Below are positions 1 to 10,000 of a stretch of 64,000 nucleotides of DNA, piece after piece. The notes under the pieces were generated by a model. It was not told the origin of the DNA. It did not search any database and was given only the letters and a program-made list of their open reading frames with translations. The stretch spans positions 124,001 through 188,000 of the IMG/VR virus record IMGVR_UViG_3300034107_000725; one strand, 5' to 3'. The position numbers and the translations under genes were made by a program. Numbering within the stretch: position 1 is the first letter of the stretch; each line of letters opens with the position of its first letter. Source of the DNA: a virus.

Positions 1-2157
1 GACAGTTCCATCAGTGGTGACTTTACAACGGCACGCTTGCGTGTGATCTCTGGCAGTGGTACTGACGATCAAATCACAGTCACACCTGCCGCAGCAGGGG
101 CAGAAACGACAATTGGTACTCGCGGGTTGACTGTGACCTTCCTCAAATATGGGGGTGGTAACAGCTGTTCGCTTTCCGCGGCTAACGAAGACATCTCTGC
201 CGACGACCTGATTGCCGGGCAGGAATTCCAAGTTGCGGTGTCCCAAGATTTTGATCCGACAACAGTGACGTCCAACACTGGTGGTACTTACACTGGAAGT
301 AACGACACTACGTACATCATAAAGGTTACCAAAGGCGGCAAGTTCGCTGGCGGTGCTCCTGAGATCACAGTCACCACCACCAACGGTGTAGACCAGAGCG
401 GTCCTCACATCGTTACAGGTACTGGTTCTGCAATCGCCATCGGTACCCAAGGCGTCACCATTACGTTTGGTACTTCTGCGGGTCTCGCCCTAGGCGATCG
501 TTTCTACATTGGCGTGACAAGCGTTACGGCTGCCGAAATCAACACCATAGTGCTAGGTCACAACCTAGACCCAGATTTCATAGACGGTGATGAAGTCAGC
601 GTCGAGCTTTACATCCGCAAACCTTTGCTGGAAGTAACAGCTAACCGTACTGGTATGGCTCCGTTAACCAACTGGGAACAGTCGGAAACCGAGATCACTG
701 TCAAGTCCGGTATCGTTGCTTACGACGCCAGTTGGACCGACGAAGGCCAACCACTGCCGCTGGATGTTTACTCCTCCGCGACTCTGGACTACGGTAACCT
801 GTATGTTCAGTATCGTGCCTGGTTGCCAACACTGGCCAGTCAAGTCAACAGCATCATCGACGTCGCAACCATTGACGATATCTCCGGTGCTCTCACACCT
901 GACAACCCGCTGAAGTGGGGCGTGTTCAAGGCTCTCACCAACAGCAACGGCACTCCTGTGCTTTACACAGCTGTGCTCAATCCTGACGACGTCAACACCT
1001 GGGACGAAGTGCTTGAAGTCCTGCTGTCTCGCGACGACGCTTATGGTTTGGTACCACTGACCCGTAATCCAACGGTGATTGGGCTGTACCAGGCTCACGT
1101 GAACAGCTGCTCGTCTCCAACTGAAGGTCTGTGGCGTGTGGCCTGGGTTAACCTGAAGGGTATTCCGGAAATTCCGGTAGTGTCTGCAGGTTCTACCGTG
1201 GCTAACCACTTGATCGCAACAACCACGGACGGACAAGTAGCCTTGGCCGTGTTTGAAGACGACCCACAAACCACCGGTTCACAGTACACCATCTGTCGTG
1301 TACCTACGGCCAACGTCAACTTCCTGACAAACGATGTCATCCCTGGTGACATTGTGCGTGCTCTTTACACCGGCGATGGTTTTGGTAACTACACCTACAG
1401 CGAATTCGTTGTAGATGAAGTGCAGTCAGAAAACCAACTTCGGGTTAAGACTGGCCCAGATGCTCCACAAAGCATTCCGGCAAAGATTGAGATCTGGCGT
1501 AACCTGTCAGCAACTCAAGAAGCCATTGAAATTGGTCAGACTGCTGGTGCTTACTCTAACCGGCGTGTTCGTGCCACCTGGCCCGACCTGATCGAATCTG
1601 ACGGCCTTGTTCAAGAAGGTTACTTCCTGAACGCTGCCTTGGCTGGGCTATCCTCTGGTGTGCTGCCACAACAAGGTTTGACCCACCTGTCCATCTCGGG
1701 CTTCTCCAGTACACAGCGTACGAACGATAAGTTCAACCGCCCACAACTGAATCAAATGGCTCTGGATGGCGTCTGGATTGTAGAGCAAACCATCTCAGGT
1801 CAGATCTACACCCGACACGCTCTGACCACTGGCGTCTACAGTGACATCAACCAACGTGAAGAAATGCTGACCCGTAACGTGGACAGCATCAGCTACCGCT
1901 TCAAGGATTTCTTTGCCCCATACATTGGTGTTACCAACGTGACTCCAAGCATGGAAGCTCAAATTCGTCTAGGATTAGGTGCATTGATTTCCACTCTGCA
2001 AATTGAGCGTTACACTCAAAATTTGGGTGGTCAGCTTATCGGTGCTACAGTCGAGCGGTTCTCTGTTTCCGCAATATTTAAAGATCGTTACGTTGCCTTC
2101 ATTAACTTGCAGGTTCCGTACGCTCTAAACAACATCGAACTACACCTCGTAGTCTGA
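1..2157 (+). CDS. Contractile tail sheath protein (5' end outside window)
   Basis: Forms the contractile outer tube of the phage tail. The reading frame is open from base 1 with no convincing start (the first in-frame start-like codon is a TTG at 37), so the gene begins upstream of the window and about 718 residues are visible. The C-terminal 160 residues have the hallmark sheath pattern: a QGLTHLSISGF motif, then a region with conserved aromatic and Asn residues ending in a beta-strand that closes on ALNNIELHLVV. The N-terminal part is beta-rich and Ser/Thr/Gly-rich, as expected for surface-exposed sheath domains. It is followed by the tail tube gene, the usual sheath-tube order. Family call is firm; the missing N-terminus prevents a length comparison. 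Confidence 0.9.
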   Translation, partial: DSSISGDFTTARLRVISGSGTDDQITVTPAAAGAETTIGTRGLTVTFLKYGGGNSCSLSAANEDISADDLIAGQEFQVAVSQDFDPTTVTSNTGGTYTGSNDTTYIIKVTKGGKFAGGAPEITVTTTNGVDQSGPHIVTGTGSAIAIGTQGVTITFGTSAGLALGDRFYIGVTSVTAAEINTIVLGHNLDPDFIDGDEVSVELYIRKPLLEVTANRTGMAPLTNWEQSETEITVKSGIVAYDASWTDEGQPLPLDVYSSATLDYGNLYVQYRAWLPTLASQVNSIIDVATIDDISGALTPDNPLKWGVFKALTNSNGTPVLYTAVLNPDDVNTWDEVLEVLLSRDDAYGLVPLTRNPTVIGLYQAHVNSCSSPTEGLWRVAWVNLKGIPEIPVVSAGSTVANHLIATTTDGQVALAVFEDDPQTTGSQYTICRVPTANVNFLTNDVIPGDIVRALYTGDGFGNYTYSEFVVDEVQSENQLRVKTGPDAPQSIPAKIEIWRNLSATQEAIEIGQTAGAYSNRRVRATWPDLIESDGLVQEGYFLNAALAGLSSGVLPQQGLTHLSISGFSSTQRTNDKFNRPQLNQMALDGVWIVEQTISGQIYTRHALTTGVYSDINQREEMLTRNVDSISYRFKDFFAPYIGVTNVTPSMEAQIRLGLGALISTLQIERYTQNLGGQLIGATVERFSVSAIFKDRYVAFINLQVPYALNNIELHLVV

Positions 2158-2166
2158 TGATGCCAA

Positions 2167-2192
2167 TACCCGGGGCTAGCCAGCCCCGGGTA
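2167..2192 (+). terminator. Strong hairpin between sheath and tube genes
   Basis: An 11-bp perfect stem (TACCCGGGGCT and AGCCCCGGGTA) closes a 4-base loop 10 bases after the sheath stop. The downstream tract (CCTTTCCTTCG) is pyrimidine-rich but lacks a real U-run, so it may be a weak terminator or an mRNA-stabilising or processing hairpin that sets different sheath and tube expression. Confidence 0.5.
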
Positions 2193-2257
2193 CCTTTCCT
2201 TCGCGACTAAACGTCACGGGTGGCATCGTGACTTTCCTGAATCAAGGAGTGATTCCA

Positions 2258-2734
2258 ATGGCAGGTGTATACGCAAAGCAAGACACACAGCACCTCGGTT
2301 CCTTTTCTTCAGACAGTGCAGTACTGACTGTAGACAAAGTCAAACTAGGTATTGTGCAAAATGCTCAAGTTCAATTTGCACAATCAATTGCCCGCGTTTA
2401 TGACGTCGGCAACGGCGGAGGCCAGGCTGCCAAAGGCAGTGTACCTGTCTGGTACGTCGGTGGTCGTACTCAAGGGCAGGCCACGCTTGCTCGTATTCTA
2501 GGACCGCAAGGCGATGCCCTAGCAGGCTTCTACCTAGCAATAGGTGATGTCTGTGCTCCACAAGACCTGACCTTTACGTTCAAAGCAGGTTGTTCTGGTG
2601 CGGGAACTTCTAAAGACACAGTTTACACCCTTAAAGCGGCTGTAGCGGTGAATATTGGGATCTCCGTCAGTGCTCAAGACATGATCGTGAACGAAAACGT
2701 ATCACTCATGTTTGCTAATCTTGACTTGACCTGA
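2258..2734 (+). CDS. Tail tube protein
   Basis: Likely the inner tail tube subunit (158 residues), which polymerises around the tape measure inside the sheath. Evidence is position directly after the sheath gene, a size typical of tube proteins, and a beta-rich composition ending in a VNENVSLMFANLDL strand. The ATG at 2258 is preferred over an in-frame GTG at 2228 because AAGGAG lies at 2244-2249 with normal spacing. A perfect terminator follows, as is common for this highly expressed gene. Confidence 0.8.
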   Translation: MAGVYAKQDTQHLGSFSSDSAVLTVDKVKLGIVQNAQVQFAQSIARVYDVGNGGGQAAKGSVPVWYVGGRTQGQATLARILGPQGDALAGFYLAIGDVCAPQDLTFTFKAGCSGAGTSKDTVYTLKAAVAVNIGISVSAQDMIVNENVSLMFANLDLT

Positions 2735-2783
2735 TAAAGTTACTGCCACTAATAAATCCGGCTTTAATTCCGGATTTTAACGA

Positions 2784-2817
2784 GGCTGGCCCGTCCTATT
2801 CCGGGCCAGCCTTTTTT
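2784..2817 (+). terminator. Rho-independent terminator after tail tube gene
   Basis: Perfect 10-bp GC-rich stem (GGCTGGCCCG and CGGGCCAGCC) around a 7-base loop, followed directly by six T residues at 2812-2817. This separates the sheath/tube transcript from the baseplate transcript. Confidence 0.95.
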
Positions 2818-2856
2818 CGAGCCTCGGCTCCAAACGCACCGTAAGGTGAGATATAT

Positions 2857-5637
2857 ATGATTCTGCCTCCTAATGCGGACAGCAAGCCTGCGGTTTATAA
2901 CGAACGCAGTACGGGTATCAGCTACGGCGATACCGGGTTAATTTCCGACATTCAGGCGATACAAGAATCGCAGCATCTTTGGATGCAACAACAAGACGGT
3001 CGTCAAGGTAGTGACACCAAGCAGACGGCAGTCAACCAATCTAATACTTTAGCCGACGACACACCGTTACGGGTCGGTCGTGTTTTGTTAGCTATGCCTT
3101 ACGTGCATTGTTATAAAGTTCAGCTTAGCGGTCGCCAAGGTACTTGTATTGCCACAGCCACAGCACGAGCATCCCATTCTCCGTTAGGTGTTCGTAGTGG
3201 TGATGTTATTCCACCCAACTCAAACGTGTTGTTGTGGAAACCACAAGCCTCGCAGATGGCCTACATTATTGCCGTACTGCCGATGGCCACGATGCACGAC
3301 AACTTCAACGCTTCTGACTTTATTCAACAGGGCGGTAACTCAGGTCCTAAGAAGATTGAAGCCTATCGAAATATTCCTAGAACCGCCACGATGGCCCATG
3401 GTTGGGTACCGCAGTCCTGTGGGCGACCTATGGACGGTACGATTGGCGAATACGTTCGCATGTCCGAGACCGGGATTGGTCTGCTGATTGATTCGTTCCA
3501 GACCTACCTTCGAGTTAATGAAGTCTGTGGTCTCTGGCTTAACTACTTTGACAACTATGCCAAGCTGGCCGGACTGTCTTTGAATATCATGTCGTACTGC
3601 GAGCACAACTTGCAGTACTACGACGAAGGCGAACTGTTCTCCGTGAAGGGGTACGCCACGTATCCCTGGGAATCCACTGGCATGTATGCGTCCGGTGAGA
3701 AGTTTTCAAAGACGAATTCTGCCGAATCTGTGCAGTTGGACAAGCAGTTTCCATTTGCGTTAGAAGATATCGAAGATCAAAGCCAGACACCGGTGTACCG
3801 TTTGACGGATTACACAGGCTACATGGGTCAAGGTTTCAACCGCACGTTGATGAAACCTGCCAAGGATTCTGGCAAGCGACTCATGACGCAGGCGGAAGCG
3901 GATAAGGATGTAGGGCTGTTTCAAGAGCTGTTGTCTTTAGACGGCGGTTACTCGATACGTTCAGCCAAGCAGGTAACGATTGCCAAGTATCCGTTGATCC
4001 CTAATCCACGTCGCAAACGATTAGTCGAAGACGCGTTGGGTGACGACTTAACCGAGTCTAACGACTACAAGTTTAGTGGCAAATTTGGGGAAGGCGAAGA
4101 ACACAAAGTTCTGGAATGGCAAGACGATAGCGTTGTCGATCTGCCTAACATGCTGCGTCCGACGGGCGTGTTGGATATGATTACCCGCCACTACAACTGG
4201 AAATCCACACATCCGTTTCACTATCACCGTAAGGACTATCACTATCCAGAAGAAGGCGATAGTAATAGCCCTTTAACGCAGGTTAGATTTTATCGCGGTA
4301 CGATGGGTAAAGCATACGAAACTGTGGAACCGGTGCAGCTTAAGATTGATGACCGTTACAAGGATGTGAATTACTACAACACCGCGTCATTTTTCAGCCT
4401 GGCCGAAGACGGCAGCGTGGTTATCGGTGACGGCTACGGCTCTCAAATCTTAATGGGCGGCGGGCAAATTCGACTGGAGACGGGTGGCGACATCATGCTG
4501 ATGTCAGGAGCTCGTGTGGTTACGTTAGCCAAAGAAGCTATTATCCGGGCTAAGAACAGTGTAGATATCTCATCAAGCGACAAAGACGTTCGCATCAAAT
4601 CAGAGCGTAATATGCAGTTGCTGGCAGGTAACAGCGGCTATGGCGGCATGTTACTAGAGTCCAAAGGGCAGGGAGCGTATCAACTCTATGACGGTAAAAT
4701 AGGTGAAGAGGTTGATGCAACCGGAATTACTTTGCTTAGCCGCGGTGGCTCAATAAACGCCATGACCAAGACTATGTACCTGAGAACGGGCGTAGACGAG
4801 AACAAAGCAGACAGTACAGGAGATCTAATTATTGACTGTGCTAATGGCCGATCAAACGTGGTGACTTATGCCCTTTCCAACATTTTCTTCAATTCACAAG
4901 GTATGGGGATCTGGCATTCGCCTGTAGGGCAAGACTCCATTACGATTGATCAATCACACTTCTTTGGGCCAAACTACTCCAAGATTCACGGACCGATGGT
5001 GATCGATGAAACGGTTTGTATCGTGAAGGGCGGTAGCCTGGGTGTAGACGGCAGTATCCTGGCAACAAGTGACATCATCGCGTTGAAGTACATGGGATGT
5101 CGTAAGGGTCTTATGGGATTGGGCGACAGTTCAACCAACGGGATTCCGGAAGCCGTATACAAGTTTATCGAAGACTTCACAACCTTTTCAAACGATCTGA
5201 CCGCGGTCGGCGAGCCAGTCATAGCTGCTTTCTATACCGATAATGTTTGGGCAGCTTTTCAGCCCGGCAACACCGACCTGCTGGAAGACCAGATTGGATT
5301 TTCGTATCGAGATCGCGATACCTACGATTACGAACCAGGTAACTTCTTCTTACTGGAAAGCCGCTGGCAGCAGATGGAACGCATGGGACTCATAGCCGGA
5401 TCAGGTGAAACCTGGACGGAACAGTTTGTCTCGTATCAGGGGCGTGAACTTTATCCTTGGCCGGGCAAAATCAATTGGAAGACTGAGCCCACCTTTTTAG
5501 GGTATAGTGCAGAGGATCGATTCAAACTATTTGAAAACGATCGAGCACGCCCGCGTGAAGCGTCTCAATCTGACTACGAGCAGCCACGGTTTGAAGACTG
5601 GAAAAAACGTGTCTGCGATGGTAACTACAGCCTTTAA
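2857..5637 (+). CDS. Baseplate central spike protein, gp5/VgrG-like
   Basis: A 926-residue protein predicted to form the membrane-piercing spike at the tail tip. After a short N-terminal segment, residues about 70-145 look like the OB-fold of gp5/gpV spikes (GRVLLAMPYVHCYKVQL, then GDVIPPNSNVLLW and an IIAVLP strand). Residues about 525-640 carry short repeated beta-strand motifs (VVIGDGYGSQILMGGG, IRLETGGDIMLMSGA, VDISSSDKDVRIKSE) typical of an intertwined spike beta-helix. I see no lysozyme domain. The region between the OB fold and beta-helix, and the last 250 residues, are not recognised. The ATG follows AAGGTGAG. It starts the transcript after the tube terminator. Confidence 0.75.
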   Translation: MILPPNADSKPAVYNERSTGISYGDTGLISDIQAIQESQHLWMQQQDGRQGSDTKQTAVNQSNTLADDTPLRVGRVLLAMPYVHCYKVQLSGRQGTCIATATARASHSPLGVRSGDVIPPNSNVLLWKPQASQMAYIIAVLPMATMHDNFNASDFIQQGGNSGPKKIEAYRNIPRTATMAHGWVPQSCGRPMDGTIGEYVRMSETGIGLLIDSFQTYLRVNEVCGLWLNYFDNYAKLAGLSLNIMSYCEHNLQYYDEGELFSVKGYATYPWESTGMYASGEKFSKTNSAESVQLDKQFPFALEDIEDQSQTPVYRLTDYTGYMGQGFNRTLMKPAKDSGKRLMTQAEADKDVGLFQELLSLDGGYSIRSAKQVTIAKYPLIPNPRRKRLVEDALGDDLTESNDYKFSGKFGEGEEHKVLEWQDDSVVDLPNMLRPTGVLDMITRHYNWKSTHPFHYHRKDYHYPEEGDSNSPLTQVRFYRGTMGKAYETVEPVQLKIDDRYKDVNYYNTASFFSLAEDGSVVIGDGYGSQILMGGGQIRLETGGDIMLMSGARVVTLAKEAIIRAKNSVDISSSDKDVRIKSERNMQLLAGNSGYGGMLLESKGQGAYQLYDGKIGEEVDATGITLLSRGGSINAMTKTMYLRTGVDENKADSTGDLIIDCANGRSNVVTYALSNIFFNSQGMGIWHSPVGQDSITIDQSHFFGPNYSKIHGPMVIDETVCIVKGGSLGVDGSILATSDIIALKYMGCRKGLMGLGDSSTNGIPEAVYKFIEDFTTFSNDLTAVGEPVIAAFYTDNVWAAFQPGNTDLLEDQIGFSYRDRDTYDYEPGNFFLLESRWQQMERMGLIAGSGETWTEQFVSYQGRELYPWPGKINWKTEPTFLGYSAEDRFKLFENDRARPREASQSDYEQPRFEDWKKRVCDGNYSL

Positions 5638-5646
5638 GGAATCCTG

Positions 5647-6567
5647 ATGCTCGACCCAGCTAAACTCTCAATTGAAGAGAAAAAACTACTCGAAGAAATT
5701 GCCAAGTCCAAGGGGCAGACGATAGAGGAAACTCTGGTTGACCTCGGTTACGGTACTACCCCTGCCCCGGTAGTGACACTTGAAGGTCCGGCAGTGGTAG
5801 AACCTGTTTTGACGCTAATGCCTGCACCAGAATTAACTCCAGCTGCGGAAATTCCAACACAGCCGGAGTTTAATCCTCAAGTCGTTCCTGACTTTGATCC
5901 ACCCCCTGCCGATGAGCCCGCGGCACCCCCATTTGCAGACGATCCGGAAGTCGTAGCAGACAGCACAGTAGGCTCGCTTAAGCAGATTTGCGTGCAATGC
6001 GGTTGGGATCAAGACGTGCCTACGATTCCAGAACCAGAGTATCAGGATAAAATTGCCTTCCTGCATTGCGTGTTAGGGCACAAAGTCTTCAGCAAGAAGT
6101 ACGCACTGTTTGGTAACAACCTAAAAGCCACATTCCGGACGCTGACGATTCGTGAAATCGACATGCTGTATCAGGAAACTTTTAAAGCCCAGAAACTGGG
6201 TTTGATTCAAACTACCGCGGACTACTACGAATACTTAAACCGCCAAAGACTGTACTTGCAGTTGGTTGGTTTGGTGTCACAGCAGACTGCCATGCATATC
6301 AGGTTGCCGGATGGTTTGGACCGCTCTACTCATCCCGATGCCGATCTCTACTGGGAAGACTTCTTGCGAAGCGAAAACGCGTACAAGGAAGATGGCGGGT
6401 CTCTGCTGATGCAGATCCAAGACTACGTCATCGCAAAAGTCTTGCGTACAGAACATCTTCAGCGAGCCGTGACACACACCTGTAACAAGTTCAATCGACT
6501 TGTTGCTAAGCTGGAATCATGTGTAGACGACCCAAATTTTTGGAACGAGACCGAGCCGCAGTCCTGA
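5647..6567 (+). CDS. Tail assembly chaperone (G-like, zero-frame product)
   Basis: A 306-residue protein between the spike and the tape measure, the standard place for tail assembly chaperones that hold the tape measure during tail polymerisation. The first ~115 residues are acidic, Pro-rich and low complexity; residues 115-300 are helical (EIDMLYQETFKAQKLGLI, DYYEYLNRQRLYLQLVGLV). The last codons overlap the next frame, and a slippery sequence lies at 6531-6540 just before the stop, the organisation of lambda G/GT and its many analogues. No direct sequence similarity to gpG is claimed; the call rests on position, overlap and slippery site. Confidence 0.7.
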   Translation: MLDPAKLSIEEKKLLEEIAKSKGQTIEETLVDLGYGTTPAPVVTLEGPAVVEPVLTLMPAPELTPAAEIPTQPEFNPQVVPDFDPPPADEPAAPPFADDPEVVADSTVGSLKQICVQCGWDQDVPTIPEPEYQDKIAFLHCVLGHKVFSKKYALFGNNLKATFRTLTIREIDMLYQETFKAQKLGLIQTTADYYEYLNRQRLYLQLVGLVSQQTAMHIRLPDGLDRSTHPDADLYWEDFLRSENAYKEDGGSLLMQIQDYVIAKVLRTEHLQRAVTHTCNKFNRLVAKLESCVDDPNFWNETEPQS

Positions 6568-7073
6568 CACTGAGAGCGGCTGTGCAAGGAGTGGTCGATT
6601 ACCGCAAGGCCGACCCGCACAATCCGATCTGGTGGAAGCACTGGAGATACCTGGTTAAGGCTATGGACGAGAAAGCTCATGAAACGCTACTCCACCATGC
6701 CTTGGAATTCCAGCTGGCTTTGGTCTCCAATTCACGTATCTCATCTGATGATTTTACCAAAGTACAACGCGAGGCAAAGGAACTGTTCGGCGACATCGAA
6801 GGCAGCTTGAGGCCTTGGCTTGGGCGAACCAAACAAGATCGCCAGACAAGGGATGTTGAAGATTTTCGAGCAATGTGGAAAGAAGCCGCTGGATTTGATC
6901 TTGATGACGTCGAGGCACGGGAAGCCTGGGAAGATCAGGTCAGGGGCTTGGTAAACGACAGTACGGTAAAACGCGAGGCTAGAGAACACGAAGAGCAGGA
7001 AAAGGAACGCAAGTTCGCGGCTACGATTGAAGCTATACGACAGAAACGACTCCGACAGCAAGGACGCAAGTAA
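6519..7073 (+). CDS. Tail assembly chaperone frameshift extension (GT-like T domain)
   Basis: This frame is -1 relative to the preceding gene and overlaps its last 49 bases. It has no Shine-Dalgarno before its ATG at 6519, so it is probably made only as the C-terminal ~178 residues of a fusion starting at 5647 (about 475 residues in all). The encoded part is highly charged and helical, with a Trp-rich patch (IWWKHWRYLVKAMDEK) and a basic-acidic coiled tail (EHEEQEKERKFAATIEAIRQK). Its stop TAA overlaps the ATG of the tape measure gene, as expected for a T domain that binds the tape measure. Confidence 0.7.
   Translation: MCRRPKFLERDRAAVLTLRAAVQGVVDYRKADPHNPIWWKHWRYLVKAMDEKAHETLLHHALEFQLALVSNSRISSDDFTKVQREAKELFGDIEGSLRPWLGRTKQDRQTRDVEDFRAMWKEAAGFDLDDVEAREAWEDQVRGLVNDSTVKREAREHEEQEKERKFAATIEAIRQKRLRQQGRK
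6531..6540 (+). other. Programmed -1 frameshift slippery site
   Basis: CCCAAATTTT contains two overlapping X-XXY-YYZ heptamers in the upstream frame: C-CCA-AAT (6531-6537) and A-AAT-TTT (6534-6540). A -1 slip on either joins the chaperone to the downstream frame. A possible 6-bp stem (AGCCGC at 6554-6559 with GCGGCT at 6576-6581) lies 13-16 bases downstream and could stimulate slipping. Confidence 0.7.
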
Positions 7074-10000
7074 TGGAAATGGATCCGAATCAGCTATACA
7101 TGATGCAGGACTTGGCCCCGGAGCTGATACACGCAGTTCCTGGCATGCTTTCAGCAGGCAGCCGGGGCGGAGCTCAACGCTTGTCGGCTCTTTCGGATCC
7201 CTCCAATCCGACTTATGCTTCACCTATGGCAGGAACCCCTGTTCCAGATTTGTCGCCCATGGCTCCGCTTGGGTTGCAGAATTTTGGTATTGGCGGGCAG
7301 CTTGCGGGCATGGCTGGCAACCTATATCTGGCACAGACAATGACCCAGTCAGGGTCACTTCCGACTGGAAATTCCGGTTCCTATATGCAGGCGTACAGGA
7401 ACCGTAACCTTCAAAACCAACAAGCTCAGTTAGCGTCAAAAGTGGCGTCGCAGGATGCGGAAAGCTATTACCGCACGCTGCGTGGTGCTGCGGCTATGGT
7501 GGGGTTACCGTTCAACCAGGCACAACAACAAGCTGCTCGAGGTTTTGCTCAAACTATCGCCAATGCAGGCCCTACACTGGCCGCTGTCGCTCCTGAACTT
7601 ATGGACGCCATGACAGGAGAGCGTGGCAGCGTTCAGGCAATGGCCTCACAGATGATGGACGCGAATCGCTACAAGCTAGACCCTGTCTCTGGAAAAATGG
7701 GTTATGCGGTTTCAGCCAATGCAGATCTGGTCAACAACGTGTTTCAAAACATGTTCACTGAAGACTCCACAGCTCAACGTCAGGGTATACGTGCCGGAGA
7801 TATCGGTCAGCTTTACAAAGGCTTAGCTGCGGAGGGTTTGGCAGGACCTCGTGGCAGTATGCGAGATCGTACGATTCAGGCATTACAAGAGGCTCGACAG
7901 GAAGGCGTAGACCTGCAAAAGGTTGGAGCTGCTCAGGGTATTGGTGTGGGAGCCAATATGAACCTGGAGTCTCTGTCTAACATGGATTTGACTTCTTTAC
8001 GCCAAGATAAAGGAGTACAGGCTCGCTTATCAAAATCAGACGCTAAGCAGGTTTCAGATCAGTTGAGTGGTTATGTCAGTTCACTTTCCGCAATGCGTGA
8101 AGTGTTTGGGGAGAATGGTGATCCCAATGCCCCTGTTCCTAAACTGATCAACGCGTTGAAGGGCTTAACCTCAGGTCAGATGCAGCGGTTTGACCCAGCA
8201 CAACTTAACACAATGGTGAGGGACATGCAGGCATTGTCCCAGGTATCTGGTAAAAGCGTTGACCAGCTGTTGGCCATGACGGAAACAGCCAACGCACTTA
8301 ATACTCGGATGCTACGTGGTAACGGTGTCAGCTTTAACCCTACGTCAACGAACGTGGGCGTAACTACCGGAATGGCGTTTGCCCAAGAAGGCGGGGCTAC
8401 TGGCTTTGGTGCTCTAAACCGAGAGCAAGCCGAACAGTCGGCTATGGGGCTATTCAGCCGCGGGTTGGCTTCTGAGATGGGCAATGCGATGGGAACTTTG
8501 ACCCGCATTGAAAAGGCAGGGGGTTTTGCCGACAACCAGGCCGGACGTCAGATGAAGGCGGCCATGGACGCAGCAGATGCCGGAGCTAAAACATACGCGT
8601 TTAAAGCCGATGACGGACAAACTATTACGCGAAATGTCCCAACACGTGAGATGGAATTCATGTCGATGGCTCGTAACGGAGCTGTCAGCGGTATGGATGC
8701 CTCTGGGTTTAGTATGATGCTAGGTGATCGAACTTCAAATCTGCGGGCTCTTTCTACCAACCCAGAACGACAACAGGCAGCTATGCGGCAGCAAGGTTTT
8801 GAGATTGACCGCGAGATTGCTCGCGTTGCAGGCAATCGCCTTGGATCAGATCAGGCTCTGATGTCGGGGATTGCGGATCCTCGACTGCGAGCAGAGGCAG
8901 GTATGGCGATGGGACAAGCTGCAACCAACGCCTTAACCAGCTTGGATATGACTCAGCTACAGAGCGACCCGGCCCGTAATCGGGCAATTGCAGATGCTTT
9001 GAAGGTTGAAGCATCCAACCAGGGTGTCGTGCTGGATGACAAAGCCGCACTGACGATGGCCGCTGGAGTTTTTGGGCAAGCGGAAACAACAGTACGACGT
9101 TTTGGTTTTGATGCTTTTACGGCAAAACAACAGGTCTTAGGTCAAGGGGTTTCGGAAAGCCGAGACTCACAACAAGCTGTAGCTTCTGCTCGTGCAGGAC
9201 TAAACCAAGCCATGTCTGGCCTTGGCCCTAAGGGCAGTCCGCTGGCTCGTGTGTTGTCTGCGTTACAGAAACAAGGCGACCGGGGTGCCGATGCAAACAT
9301 CAGTACGATGCTTGGGGATATATTTGCAGGCAGTGCAGACATGGACGCCACCACACTGAGTGGCCCTATCAAAGAAGTTCAGGCACGTAAGGTGGCTGTT
9401 GAAGAGCTGACTGGTCGCTTAAACGGAGCTACGCCGGAGCAACGTCAACAGTTGCAGGCTCAAATCAAAGATCAGGTTGGGATGTTAGACAAAGCCGTAC
9501 AGGCAACGCTCAAAGCAGCAGAGCCCATGGGGCTGGTCGGACAGGAAGGCACGTTTAACAAAGAAGATTTAATTCGAGGGCAGCAGGCAACAAGAGAGAT
9601 GGGACACATTAACAGAATGTCTCAGGTACAGACTTTGGCACTCTCTAGTACCGTTACGGATGTTGATCGCCAAGCCGCGAGTGCTACAACATTAAATCAA
9701 CGAGACTTGCAGGCGGTAGCCTCAAGGCTGGCTCAGCTTAAAGGTGACCAGATTGACGCAACGTCGTTTGACAAATTGCTGAAAGAAAATGAAGATGCCC
9801 AGGAACATTACGATCAACTGGTTAAAGAGGTAGGTGTAGTCCCAGCAGAAGCAGAGAAGATAGTGCGACAAAACCTACGCAACGAGATGGATACACCGGA
9901 TGCCGAGGATTTGAAAGAACTTTACGGTGACCAGATGACGTTAGGTAAGCTGGATACAGCGACACAGGACGCGGTCATCCGAGCTCGTCGCACTGCCCTT

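Noticed and set aside
664-1269. Long antisense open frame in the sheath gene
   Set aside because: Entirely inside the sheath gene, without a Shine-Dalgarno and with non-protein-like composition; a shadow of the coding frame. The same holds for the other long antisense frames within the tape measure and adhesin genes.
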